DNA of 64,000 nucleotides. Origin: Thalassobius sp. Cn5-15. GTDB taxonomy: Bacteria; Pseudomonadota; Alphaproteobacteria; Rhodobacterales; Rhodobacteraceae. The DNA is taken from positions 62,001 to 126,000 of the forward strand of contig NZ_JAKRGF010000008.1 of NCBI RefSeq assembly GCF_022347685.1, given 5' to 3'. Both the position numbers and the translations under genes were made by a program. A model generated the notes under the pieces. The model was not told the origin of the DNA, did not search any database, and saw only the letters and a program-made list of their open reading frames with translations. This document shows, piece after piece, positions 8,117-17,011 of the stretch; within the stretch, counting starts at the first letter, position 1; each line of letters opens with the position of its first letter.

Positions 8117-11100
8117 ATGACCACCCAATTCGGCAAAGGCTGTCACCTGCATCTGATTGACGGGTCAGCCTTCATTTTTCGCGCCTATCACGCCTTGCCG
8201 CCACTGACGCGCAAATCCGATGGCCTTCCGATTGGTGCCGTGTCGGGCTTCTGCAACATGTTGCAGCGCTATGTGGAGGGCAACACAGGCCCTGATGCCC
8301 CCACGCATGTAGCGGTGATTTTCGACAAAGGCAGCCACACCTTCCGCAATGATCTCTATGATCAGTACAAGGCCAACCGCGAAGCGATGCCCGAAGATCT
8401 GCGCCCGCAGATGCCGCTGACCCGCGAGGCAACCCGCGCCTTCAACATTGCCTGCAAAGAGATGGAGGGGTTTGAGGCCGACGACATCATGGCCACCCTC
8501 GCCCATCAGGCCCGCGATGCCGGTGGCCGCGTGACCATTCTGTCCAGCGACAAAGACTTGATGCAGCTGGTTGGCGACGGTGTCGAGATGCTGGACCCGA
8601 TGAAGAACAAACGTATCGACCGCGATGGCGTATTCGAAAAGTTTGGCGTGGGGCCGGAACGGGTGGTCGATGTGCAGGCGCTTATGGGCGATAGCGTGGA
8701 TAATGTACCCGGTGCTGCAGGTATCGGAGAGAAGACAGCGCCCGTAATCATCCGAGAAATGGGGTCTCTAAACGCCGTTTTTGATCCAACAGAACGACAA
8801 TTGGCAGTCGATCGCATCCAGTTAGAAATCGACAAATACGTAGCGGATTTCTCGGAAGAAATTGGCCGAACATTTAAACTTTCCGCCAAGAAAGATGCAA
8901 TCGATCTGCTGAACAAGCTTTACCCAGAACTAGAGCTTGCGAACCTTACAGCGAAAGATCTGACAGACATTTCAAAGCGTGGGTTCGAGGCCGCAAACTG
9001 GCTCCTTGAAGCGCGAGAGAAAAACAAGCTTGTCTCGTCTCTGCTTCCCAAAGTGTTGGAGCAAAAAGGGAACGTCGAACTGTCCAAAAAATTGGTCCAG
9101 CTGGATTGTGGCATGACGCTGGACTTCACCCTCGATGATCTTGAGGTGAAGGATCCCGTGGCCGAAGATCTGGTTGGCTTCCTCAGCCAGATGGAGTTCC
9201 GCACCCTGACCAAACGCGTCTCAGACCAGTTGGGGGTTGAGGCGCCTGTGATCAACGACACGCCACAATCCGGCGGCGCAGCGGAGGCGGCAGAGGAACC
9301 TGTCGATCTGCCCTTTGACGCGGATGCCTATGAATGGGTGAAGGACGCCAAGGCACTGCAAGCTTGGATCGATGCGGCCTACAAGCGTGGATACGTGGCG
9401 GTGGACACGGAAACCACCGGCCTGGACGAAATGCGGGTGGATCTGGTGGGCATTTGCCTTAGCTCCAACGCCGGTCAGGCGTGTTACGTGCCGCTGGGAC
9501 ACAAGGCGGGGGCCGATGACCTATTTGGCAGTGACCAGTTGGCCGAAGGACAGATGCCGATGGATCAGGCATTGTCATTGCTGAAGCCGCTTCTGGAGGA
9601 TGAAAGCATCCTCAAAATCGGCCAGAATATGAAATATGACGCCAAAATCTTTGCCCGCTACGGCATTGAGGTGGCGCCGATTGATGACACAATGCTAATT
9701 TCCTACGCGCTGCACGCAGGCATGCATGGCCACGGCATGGACGCGCTGTCTGAACGTTATCTGAACCATACGCCGATCCCGATCAAAACCTTGCTGGGGT
9801 CCGGGAAATCTGCCATCACTTTTGACCGCGTGCCGATTGAGGACGCGGTGAAATATGCCGCTGAGGACGCCGACATTACCCTGCGCCTGTGGCAGAAGCT
9901 GAAGCCGCAGCTGCATCAACAGCAGGTCACGACCGTCTATGAAACACTGGAACGCCCGCTGGTGCATGTCCTGAAAGACATGGAGATGACCGGCATTCAG
10001 GTAGACCGCGATGCCCTGAGCCGGATGTCCAACGCCTTTGCCCAGAAAATGGCAGGCTATGAGGCGGAACTATATGAATTGGCGGGCCATGAGTTCAATG
10101 TGCAAAGCCCCGCACAGGTCGGCAAAATCCTGTTCGAAGAGATGGAGCTGGAAGGCGGCAAAAAGACCAAGACCGGCCAATGGTCCACCCCTGCCGACGT
10201 GCTGGAGGATCTGGCAGCAGAGCACAGCTTTGCTCGGCGCGTGCTGGATTACCGCCAGCTGCAAAAGCTGAAATCGACATACACTGACGCGTTGCAGGAT
10301 CATATTCACCCCGAAACCGGCCGCGTGCATACTTCCTACCTGCAAAGCGGGGCAAACACAGGCCGGATGGCGTCGAACGATCCGAACCTGCAGAACATCC
10401 CTGTGCGCAGTGAGGAAGGCCGCCGCATCCGCGAGGCGTTCGTCGCCGGTGAGGGCAAGGTTCTGTTGTCGCTCGACTATAGCCAGATTGAGCTGCGCAT
10501 TCTGGCGGAGATGGCCGGTATTGATGCGCTGAAACAGGCGTTCAGGGATGGTCATGACATTCACGCCATGACCGCATCAGAGATGTTTGACGTGCCAATG
10601 TCTGAAATGACGCCAGAGATTCGCCGCCAGGCGAAGGCAATCAACTTCGGCGTGATCTACGGCATTTCGGCCTTTGGTCTGGCGCGCAACCTGCACATCG
10701 CGCGCGGCGAGGCGCAGGACTTCATCACCCGTTATTTTGAACGCTTCCCCGGCATCCGCACCTATATGGAAGAGACCAAGGCCTTCGCCAAGGAACACCT
10801 CTATGTGCAGACCCTGTTCGGGCGCAAAATCCACATGCCGGAGATTAACGCCAAAGGTCCGCGTGCAGGGTTTGCCCAGCGTGCAGCGATCAACGCGCCG
10901 ATCCAAGGCACCGCAGCGGATGTAATCCGCCGTGCGATGATCCGCATGCCTGACGCCATTGCAGGCCTGCCGGCCAAAATGTTGCTACAGGTGCACGACG
11001 AACTGATTTTTGAGGTGGATGAGGCGGCTGCCAATCAAGTGATCGAGCGCGCGCGCGAGGTGATGGAGAGCGCCGCCGCGCCTGCCTTGCACATGTCGGT

Positions 11101-11152
11101 GCCGCTGGTGGTTGATGCCGGTCGCGGCGCCAACTGGGCAGAGGCGCATTAA
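8117..11152 (+). CDS. polA: DNA polymerase I, with an atypical insertion in the 5'-nuclease domain
   Basis: 1011 residues from the ATG at 8117 (GGAGAG Shine-Dalgarno); the frame is open further upstream, but that part reads as non-coding. Domains: 5'-3' exonuclease (LIDGSAFIFRAYHALPPL; FEADDIMATLA; LSSDKDLMQLV; GDSVDNVPG), 3'-5' proofreading exonuclease (AVDTETTGLDE near residue 430), and polymerase (DYSQIELRILAEM near 785, RRQAKAINFGVIYG, QVHDELIFEV near 957). It fills gaps and removes RNA primers during replication and repair. Alphaproteobacterial PolA is usually about 930-950 residues. The excess here lies between residues about 225 and 305, where roughly 75 unfamiliar residues follow the helix-hairpin-helix. 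The gene stands alone on the plus strand and ends against the convergent ade gene. Confidence 0.97.
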   Translation: MTTQFGKGCHLHLIDGSAFIFRAYHALPPLTRKSDGLPIGAVSGFCNMLQRYVEGNTGPDAPTHVAVIFDKGSHTFRNDLYDQYKANREAMPEDLRPQMPLTREATRAFNIACKEMEGFEADDIMATLAHQARDAGGRVTILSSDKDLMQLVGDGVEMLDPMKNKRIDRDGVFEKFGVGPERVVDVQALMGDSVDNVPGAAGIGEKTAPVIIREMGSLNAVFDPTERQLAVDRIQLEIDKYVADFSEEIGRTFKLSAKKDAIDLLNKLYPELELANLTAKDLTDISKRGFEAANWLLEAREKNKLVSSLLPKVLEQKGNVELSKKLVQLDCGMTLDFTLDDLEVKDPVAEDLVGFLSQMEFRTLTKRVSDQLGVEAPVINDTPQSGGAAEAAEEPVDLPFDADAYEWVKDAKALQAWIDAAYKRGYVAVDTETTGLDEMRVDLVGICLSSNAGQACYVPLGHKAGADDLFGSDQLAEGQMPMDQALSLLKPLLEDESILKIGQNMKYDAKIFARYGIEVAPIDDTMLISYALHAGMHGHGMDALSERYLNHTPIPIKTLLGSGKSAITFDRVPIEDAVKYAAEDADITLRLWQKLKPQLHQQQVTTVYETLERPLVHVLKDMEMTGIQVDRDALSRMSNAFAQKMAGYEAELYELAGHEFNVQSPAQVGKILFEEMELEGGKKTKTGQWSTPADVLEDLAAEHSFARRVLDYRQLQKLKSTYTDALQDHIHPETGRVHTSYLQSGANTGRMASNDPNLQNIPVRSEEGRRIREAFVAGEGKVLLSLDYSQIELRILAEMAGIDALKQAFRDGHDIHAMTASEMFDVPMSEMTPEIRRQAKAINFGVIYGISAFGLARNLHIARGEAQDFITRYFERFPGIRTYMEETKAFAKEHLYVQTLFGRKIHMPEINAKGPRAGFAQRAAINAPIQGTAADVIRRAMIRMPDAIAGLPAKMLLQVHDELIFEVDEAAANQVIERAREVMESAAAPALHMSVPLVVDAGRGANWAEAH
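8700..9105 (+). other. Low-GC segment and in-frame insertion inside polA
   Basis: Counted by hand, the seven 60-base lines 8701-9120 average about 48% GC, with one line at 38%; flanking lines are mostly 55-67%. The codons change too (GTA, AGA, CGA, TTA, CTA instead of the CTG/GCC/CGC usage around it). The helix-hairpin-helix IGEKTAPVIIREMGSLNAVF is retained. About 75 extra Lys/Glu/Leu-rich residues follow before the normal frame of the domain resumes at ELSKKLVQLDCGMTLDF. No intein splice motifs are seen. Confidence 0.65.
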
Positions 11153-11185
11153 CGCGCCTCATGCCTTTTACCAGTTCCGCGGGCT

Positions 11186-12892
11186 TCACGAAATAATCTC
11201 GAACTTGTTCACATCAACCAGACCACGGTCGGTAATTTTCAGGTTCGGGATGACCGGAAGCGCAAGGAAGGCCAGCTGCAAAAAAGGCTCTTCCAGCGTC
11301 ACACCCAGATCGCGGGCGGCGGAACGCAAAGCGACAAGTTGGTCATGAACCACCTCATGACTCTCTAGGCTCATCAGACCGGCGACAGGCAGCGGCAGTT
11401 CGGCCAGCACCTTGCCCCCCTCAACCACGACAAAGCCGCCCTCAATCTCGCCCAGGCGGTTCGCGGCCAGCGCCATATCGTCGTAATCCGCGCCAACCAC
11501 GGCGATGTTGTGGTGATCGTGACAAACCGTGGATGCAATAGCGCCGCGCTGCAGGTTGAACCCACGCACGAATCCAGTGGCCATATTACCGTTTTTGCCG
11601 TGCCGCTCGATCACCGCGATCTTGATCAGGTCGCGGCTGAGGTCAGGGCGTTTATCGCCATCCTCGATCGCCATCACCTCATGCAAATGTTCGGTGATGA
11701 TCTTGCCCTCTAAGATGCCGATCACATCGGTGTCTTCACGGTTGCCAGCCGTGCGGAAATGCTGCGGGCCCACTTTAGGCGCATTGACCGAATTGCGCCC
11801 TACGGGATCAATTAAATCGCGTGCGGCAAAGGCCGCATCATCCACCCAGGTACCGCCACAGATCACATCAGCCACTTCGCAGGTCTGCAGATCATTCAAA
11901 ATGACAATATCAGCGCGTTTGCCAGGGCTGATCTGACCACGATCTTTCAGCCCAAACGCCTCTGCCGCCGATAAGCTGGCGGCGCGGTAAGCGGCCAAGG
12001 GTGAGACGCCAAGGCTGATCAACGTACGGATCATATAGTCCAGATGCCCCTGTTCAGCGATATCCAGAGGGTTGCGGTCATCCGTACAGAGGCACAGATA
12101 GGGTGCACTCACATCGTTCAGGATCGGCGCCAAAGCGTGCAGGTCTTTGGACACTGAACCTTCCCGGATCAACACCCGCATGCCTTTTTGCAGCTTCTCC
12201 AGCGCTTCCTCAGCCGTTGTCGCCTCATGTTCGGTGCGGATACCGGCGGCGATGTAGCCGTTCAGGTCCTTGCCCTGCAGCAGCGGGCAATGGCCGTCGA
12301 TATGAACATCCTCAAACAAGGCAAGCTTTTCCATCACATCCGGCAGCTGATGCAGCACACCGGGGAAGTTCATGAACTCCGCCAGCCCAATACCGCTGGG
12401 GTGGCCCATCAGGGGTTTCAGATCCTCGGCCAAAATGGTGGCCCCTGCGGTTTCCATATCTGTGGAAGGCACGCAGGACGACAACTGCACCTTGATATCC
12501 ATCAGCGTGCGTTCAGACGCAGATTGGAAATAGCGGATGCCGTCGGGTCCGATCACATTGGCGATTTCATGCGGGTCGCAGATCGCAGTGGTCACCCCGC
12601 GCGGCAATACGCAGCGGTCAAATTCAAACGGCGTCACCAGCGAACTTTCGATGTGCAGATGCGTGTCAATGAAACCGGGGACCATCACCTTGCCGGTCAC
12701 GTCCACCTCTTGTTTGCCCTCATAGTCGGCACAGATACCAACCACGCGGTCACCACAGATCGCCACATCGCCGGACAGCATGGCACCAGTCATCAGGTCA
12801 AGGATCTGCCCACCCTTCAACACCAGATCCGCCTGCGCCATGCCGCGCCCCTGTGCAATTCTGTCTGAAAGTGTGCTGTGCTGGCGCGTCAT
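11186..12892 (-). CDS. ade: Adenine deaminase
   Basis: 568 residues from the ATG at 12892, preceded by GGAAGGGA. It converts adenine to hypoxanthine in purine salvage. Amidohydrolase metal-binding motifs are seen in the N-terminal half ([17 protein letters not shown], then [11 protein letters not shown]) and DGHCPLL further on; the C-terminal Ade domain contains [14 protein letters not shown] and [25 protein letters not shown]. The family normally carries two metals. The frame extends upstream to 12961, but that part overlaps a terminator-like hairpin and is not needed. It is convergent with polA. Confidence 0.95.
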   Translation of the reverse strand: MTRQHSTLSDRIAQGRGMAQADLVLKGGQILDLMTGAMLSGDVAICGDRVVGICADYEGKQEVDVTGKVMVPGFIDTHLHIESSLVTPFEFDRCVLPRGVTTAICDPHEIANVIGPDGIRYFQSASERTLMDIKVQLSSCVPSTDMETAGATILAEDLKPLMGHPSGIGLAEFMNFPGVLHQLPDVMEKLALFEDVHIDGHCPLLQGKDLNGYIAAGIRTEHEATTAEEALEKLQKGMRVLIREGSVSKDLHALAPILNDVSAPYLCLCTDDRNPLDIAEQGHLDYMIRTLISLGVSPLAAYRAASLSAAEAFGLKDRGQISPGKRADIVILNDLQTCEVADVICGGTWVDDAAFAARDLIDPVGRNSVNAPKVGPQHFRTAGNREDTDVIGILEGKIITEHLHEVMAIEDGDKRPDLSRDLIKIAVIERHGKNGNMATGFVRGFNLQRGAIASTVCHDHHNIAVVGADYDDMALAANRLGEIEGGFVVVEGGKVLAELPLPVAGLMSLESHEVVHDQLVALRSAARDLGVTLEEPFLQLAFLALPVIPNLKITDRGLVDVNKFEIIS

Positions 12893-12919
12893 ATCTGGTC
12901 CCTTCCGTCCGCAAAAGAA

Positions 12920-12948
12920 TGGCGCAGCATGCCATTTATGCTGCGCCA
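12920..12948 (-). terminator. Rho-independent terminator-like hairpin after the M16 pair
   Basis: TGGCGCAGCAT and ATGCTGCGCCA form a perfect 11-bp stem with a 7-nt loop. Read on the minus strand, the stem is followed by TTCTTTTG. It lies between the end of the M16 genes and the start of ade, so it probably ends the M16 transcript. Confidence 0.7.
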
Positions 12949-12994
12949 ACGGTAGGGCCATTTATTAGGATACAGGTATAAGGATACGGGTCGA

Positions 12995-14299
12995 TCAAAC
13001 CCCGTCGGGCTGCCCCACCACCACAAAGGTCAGCATGTCCGGCGCCAGCACGCGTTTGGCGACGCGGTTAACGTCTTCTAGCGTCACAGCATTTACGCGA
13101 TTGTTGCGGGTGTCGATGTAATCCAGCGGCAATCCGTCCATCTGCATCGCCACAATAATGTTGGCGATAGAGGCATTGCTGTCAAAACGCAGCGGGTAAG
13201 CACCGGTCAGATAGGTCTGTGCATTGCGCAACTCTTCCTCGGTGATGCCTTCATTTGCCGCTTTCGCCCATTCGGCGCGGATCACCTCAATCGCCTCTCC
13301 AACGCGGTCATTTGCTGAGGCAACAGATCCCATCCACAGTTTCGCCTGATCCTTATCAACGAGGAAGGTCGAGACGCCGTAGGTCAGCCCGCGTTTTTCG
13401 CGCACCTCCTGCATCAGGCGGCTTTCAAACGACCCGCCGCCCAGAATGTGATCCAGCACAAAAGCCGCAAAAAAATCGGGATCATCGCGGTGCAACGACC
13501 CTTGAGCGAAAAGCGCCACAGATTGCGGCGTCTCAAATTCTACCACGCGGGTGCCGCCAGGCAAATTCACATCTGCGCGCGGCGGCAGCGGCACCTCTGC
13601 CAAAGGCAGATCCACCAGCAATTCATCCAGCAGCTGCGCCAGTTCCGGCGCAGTCACATCACCAACGGCAGAGATAAAGACACGATCACGGGTCAACGCG
13701 TTTTTATGCGCAGTCAGAATGTCATCTCGGCTCAACGCGGTAACCGTTTCCAAGGTACCCGATTGCGGCAGGCTATAGGGGTGATCTCCAAACAGCAGTC
13801 GATCCATTTCGCGCCCTGCGATATCCTGCGGTGATTTCAGATCTGACCGGATACCGGACAAAACCTGTTCACGCACCCGCTCAACCGCGTCCGTATCAAA
13901 ACGCGGCTCCACAAGTGAGCCGCGCAAAAGCGCCAACGCCTCGTCCTTATTTTCACTCAGGAAACGGGCCGAAACTGTCACCGTGTCATCATAGGCACCA
14001 TAATCGAATGAGGCTGCCAGCCCTTCAACTTCACGGGCAAAACCGCGGGCGTCCAGATCGCCGGTACCCTCTTCCAGAAGACCCATCATCAGGTTGGTCG
14101 CGCCAGCTTTTCCGGGTAGATCCAGCGACGTACCGCCCTGAAAACGCAGTTCCAGCGCGACGAAGGGAATAGAGGGCTCTTCGACCAGCCAAGCGGTCAG
14201 GCCACTGGCGGAGGTCACAGGTTTAATATCCACAGAGGCCACAGCGGGGGTGATCAGGGCCAGCGTTGCCACGAGGCTAAAGGTGAGTTTGCGCAGCAT
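12995..14299 (-). CDS. M16-family peptidase-like protein, probably the non-catalytic partner, exported
   Basis: 434 residues with an N-terminal signal peptide (LTFSLVATLALITPAVAS). It has the M16 fold (LELRFQGGTSLDLPGKAGATN; LGGGSFESRLMQEVREKRGLTYGV) but the zinc-binding HxxEH is absent at the expected position, where the sequence reads GATNLMMGLLEEGTG. The glycine-rich loop and the substrate-arm RGLTYGV segment are kept, as in the alpha subunit of mitochondrial processing peptidase. It starts 4 bp after the stop of the catalytic M16 gene, so the two are translated together and probably form a periplasmic heterodimer. Confidence 0.9.
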   Translation of the reverse strand: MLRKLTFSLVATLALITPAVASVDIKPVTSASGLTAWLVEEPSIPFVALELRFQGGTSLDLPGKAGATNLMMGLLEEGTGDLDARGFAREVEGLAASFDYGAYDDTVTVSARFLSENKDEALALLRGSLVEPRFDTDAVERVREQVLSGIRSDLKSPQDIAGREMDRLLFGDHPYSLPQSGTLETVTALSRDDILTAHKNALTRDRVFISAVGDVTAPELAQLLDELLVDLPLAEVPLPPRADVNLPGGTRVVEFETPQSVALFAQGSLHRDDPDFFAAFVLDHILGGGSFESRLMQEVREKRGLTYGVSTFLVDKDQAKLWMGSVASANDRVGEAIEVIRAEWAKAANEGITEEELRNAQTYLTGAYPLRFDSNASIANIIVAMQMDGLPLDYIDTRNNRVNAVTLEDVNRVAKRVLAPDMLTFVVVGQPDGV

Positions 14300-14303
14300 G
14301 GGT

Positions 14304-15647
14304 TTAACCCTCCTCTGCCATCAACCATCCGGTAACGGATGTTTTGGGATTCAACACTTTGCGGGCAGCAGTCATAACGTCATCGGCAGTGACTGCCTGC
14401 AAGATGTCGGGCCATGCCTGCACATCAGCAACGGTCAGGCCCTGCGTCAGGGCGCGGCCATAACGGTTCGCCAGCCCTTGGACGTCATCACGCGCATAAA
14501 TCTCGGACGCGCGGATCTGGGTTTTGATCCGCTCCAGATGAGCTGGATCGACGCCTTCGGACAGGAAGTCCGCCAGCACCTGATCCAATGCCGCTTCCGC
14601 TTCGGTCAGGCTAACGCCGGGGGTGGGAACGACCAACACCTCCAGCGTCGTCGCATCCAGCGACTGACCATTATAAAACGCGCCGGCATAAACCGCCGTC
14701 TGGCTTTCAAACTGCAGCTTTTCGGCCAAAACAGCCGTCTGCCCGCCACCCAGCAGTTCGGCCAGAATGCGCAGCGCAGCAGCCTCTTCCTGGGCGCCGC
14801 TGTTGCGTTCGGGCGCCAGATAGGACCGGCTGACAGAGGGCTGCGCCACACGCGGATCAGCAAAGGTCACACGACGCGGCGCGGTTTGCGGCGGTTCTTG
14901 GCTGCGCACTCGCTCCACCGGCAGGTCGGGATTGGCGGGGATCACACCGTAATGACGATCCGCCAGCTCACGCACCTCGTCCGGTGTCACATCGCCAGCA
15001 ACAACCAGCACCGCGTTGTTGGGCGCATAAAAGGTTTTATAGAATGACAGCGCATCATCGCGATCTAGGCTCTCCATTTCGTGGCGCCAGCCGATGATCG
15101 GCACGCCATAGCGATGGTTCAGATACTGCACTGCCCGCTGCTGTTCGCGGAACAACGCCCGCGCGCTGTTTTCCACCCGCTGATTGCGTTCCTCCAGAAT
15201 CACATCACGTTCAGTGAGAATCTCGTCCTCAGACAGGCGGATATTAACCATCCGATCACTTTCCATCTGCATCATCAGATCCAGACGATCCGCTGCAATG
15301 CGTTGGAAATAGGCGGTGTAATCAAAGCTGGTAAATGCATTGTCACTGCCGCCATTCTGCGCCACGGTGGCGGAAAATTCACCCGGCGCCAACGTATCTG
15401 TACCTTTGAACAACAGGTGTTCCAGAAAATGCGCCACGCCCGACTGGCCGACAGGTTCATCGGCGGATCCAGCACGGTACCACAGCATGTGCACCACCAC
15501 GGGGGCGCGATGATCTTCGATCACCACCACCTCTAACCCGTTATCAAGGGTGAAACTGGTGACGTGATCCGTTGGGCTGTGATCAGCTGCCCTAAGGGGC
15601 AACGCCATTGCGACCATTGCCGCCAGCGCGGCTGCTAAACGCTTCAT
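14304..15647 (-). CDS. M16-family zinc metallopeptidase, catalytic subunit, exported
   Basis: 447 residues with a signal peptide (AALAAMVAMALPLRAAD). The inverted zinc motif HxxEH is present as GVAHFLEHLLFKGT, and the distal Glu ligand is in ILTERDVILEERNQRV. The C-terminal M16 domain contains LGGGQTAVLAEKLQFESQTAVY. It degrades peptides, probably in the periplasm. The start at 15647 has a GGAGG Shine-Dalgarno. It is followed without a gap by the motif-less M16 partner, and preceded on the same strand by the DUF3035 lipoprotein and lspA, a gene order common in Rhodobacteraceae. Confidence 0.94.
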   Translation of the reverse strand: MKRLAAALAAMVAMALPLRAADHSPTDHVTSFTLDNGLEVVVIEDHRAPVVVHMLWYRAGSADEPVGQSGVAHFLEHLLFKGTDTLAPGEFSATVAQNGGSDNAFTSFDYTAYFQRIAADRLDLMMQMESDRMVNIRLSEDEILTERDVILEERNQRVENSARALFREQQRAVQYLNHRYGVPIIGWRHEMESLDRDDALSFYKTFYAPNNAVLVVAGDVTPDEVRELADRHYGVIPANPDLPVERVRSQEPPQTAPRRVTFADPRVAQPSVSRSYLAPERNSGAQEEAAALRILAELLGGGQTAVLAEKLQFESQTAVYAGAFYNGQSLDATTLEVLVVPTPGVSLTEAEAALDQVLADFLSEGVDPAHLERIKTQIRASEIYARDDVQGLANRYGRALTQGLTVADVQAWPDILQAVTADDVMTAARKVLNPKTSVTGWLMAEEG

Positions 15648-15802
15648 TCAGCGATCCTCCTGTGCTTGCCTTCAAGATACGCCCCAATCAGGGCGCGGCA
15701 AGCGCGGAAACCCGGGCTGACGCGGACGTGAGCCACCGTCAGCGTGTTACCGCGCTTGAGAAAGATAAAAATGCCTGGGGGCAGCCGAGGGACGCGGCCA
15801 GC

Positions 15803-16321
15803 TTACCTGGGTGGGGCGCTCGGCGTTTGGACTCCAAACTCACGCCATTTGTCCGCTTCGACGCTGGGGTCGAGGGCAAATTTGCGATAGGCGCGATCGT
15901 AACGGTCCACTTTTACCAGCTTCAAGCGCGTGAAGCGCGAATTGAAGCGACGGAACTCTTCGTCTTCTGCGTCAAGTGTTGTCCGGATATCGGCGGAGAT
16001 GCCATTGCGGCTGGCATGGGCCAGCAACGCAGAGTCTGCCGCCGGTATTTCAGCGGTAGCCACCAGCGCACTGGCACGCCCGCCAAGTGCGGTGATACCA
16101 TCAGCAACGGGATTCTGATCTGTTAGGTTACGGCCCCCGGGGGTCGGTGTCGGCAGGGATGCGTAATCGGTGGGCTGTTGCAAATCTTTGCTCGGCAACA
16201 CCAGAAATTCATCCGGACCCGCGGAATTAGACCGCAGATCGCGCAGACCGATGTCACGCTCTTCGTTGGAACACGCCGCGATTGTCAAAACCGCCATCAA
16301 CAATACCAAAATGCGCGGCAT
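15803..16321 (-). CDS. DUF3035 lipoprotein
   Basis: 172 residues. The start at 16321 is chosen because AGGAGG sits 5 bases before this ATG; a GTG two codons earlier lies inside the Shine-Dalgarno. The signal peptide ends in a lipobox (LTIAAC, then SNEERD), so it is a predicted lipoprotein. The family motif PDEFLVLPSKDLQQPTDYA is present, followed by a Pro/Thr-rich stretch and a helical C-terminal half. Its function is unknown. It lies directly after lspA, which encodes the peptidase that would process its own signal peptide. Confidence 0.88.
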   Translation of the reverse strand: MPRILVLLMAVLTIAACSNEERDIGLRDLRSNSAGPDEFLVLPSKDLQQPTDYASLPTPTPGGRNLTDQNPVADGITALGGRASALVATAEIPAADSALLAHASRNGISADIRTTLDAEDEEFRRFNSRFTRLKLVKVDRYDRAYRKFALDPSVEADKWREFGVQTPSAPPR

Positions 16322-16412
16322 TGCCACCTCCTGCCAAGTCAGTACGCACAGTCAGCCTGAAACAGTCAGCCTGAAAGACTGCCTCATGTCATAGCCGATG
16401 AATTCGACAACG

Positions 16413-16883
16413 TCACGCGGCCTTTTGGGCACCCCCCCACACAACCAGCCCAAAAGCGCCGATGAAAATGGCAATATCGGCAACATTGAACGCATAAGGG
16501 TTTGAAATCCCACAACACGACATATTGAGGAAGTCGGCAACAGCCCCATACAGGAACCGGTCCACGACATTGCCCAAAGCGCCGCCAATCAGCAAACCGG
16601 CGGCAATCAGGCCCATACGACCCGGACGATCTTTGTGCACCCAGTAAAGGACAAAGGCGCAGATCAAAAAGGCCATGCCGATCAGCACCCAACGGGCCAG
16701 ATCGCCATTGTCTGAAAGCAAGCCAAAATTAATACCGGTGTTCCACGCCATCCGCAGGTTCAGGAACGGTGGCAGCACGTCAATCTCACCGCGCAGGCGC
16801 AGGTCGAGGTAATGTACCACGTAATACTTGCTGGCTTGGTCCAGCAAAAACGTCCAGAAGCCCGCCCAAAATACGGTTGTCAT
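16413..16883 (-). CDS. lspA: Lipoprotein signal peptidase (signal peptidase II)
   Basis: 156 residues with four predicted membrane helices. Catalytic region: GALGNVVDRFLYGAVADFLN carries the two aspartates (NxxDR and VADF). The N-terminal DQASKYYVV and NTGINFGL segments also fit. It is an inner-membrane aspartyl peptidase that cleaves the signal peptide of diacylglyceryl-modified prolipoproteins. It is first in a minus-strand series with the DUF3035 lipoprotein and the M16 peptidases. Confidence 0.95.
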   Translation of the reverse strand: MTTVFWAGFWTFLLDQASKYYVVHYLDLRLRGEIDVLPPFLNLRMAWNTGINFGLLSDNGDLARWVLIGMAFLICAFVLYWVHKDRPGRMGLIAAGLLIGGALGNVVDRFLYGAVADFLNMSCCGISNPYAFNVADIAIFIGAFGLVVWGGAQKAA

Positions 16884-16932
16884 CTGCCTATCCTCAATGT
16901 GGGGCCACTTTGGCGGGCCCTCTCATTTTCGT

Positions 16933-16971
16933 TTGTTTCCGGCAAGTGTACCACAAACCCGCCGGAAACAA
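16933..16971. repeat. Inverted repeat between purH and lspA
   Basis: TTGTTTCCGGC (16933-16943) and GCCGGAAACAA (16961-16971) form a perfect 11-bp inverted repeat with a 17-nt loop. A run of six T follows at 16975-16980 on the plus strand. Read on plus it resembles a terminator although no plus-strand gene precedes it. On minus it lies between purH and lspA. Confidence 0.6.
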
Positions 16972-17011
16972 GTGCTTTTTTAGCGCAAGCGCCTCTCCGC
17001 TTACGGGGAAT

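Noticed and set aside
8700-9105. Intein or group I intron in polA
   Set aside because: The extra segment is only about 75 residues, in frame, and lacks intein splice-junction residues (N-terminal Cys/Ser, C-terminal His-Asn) and any endonuclease motif.
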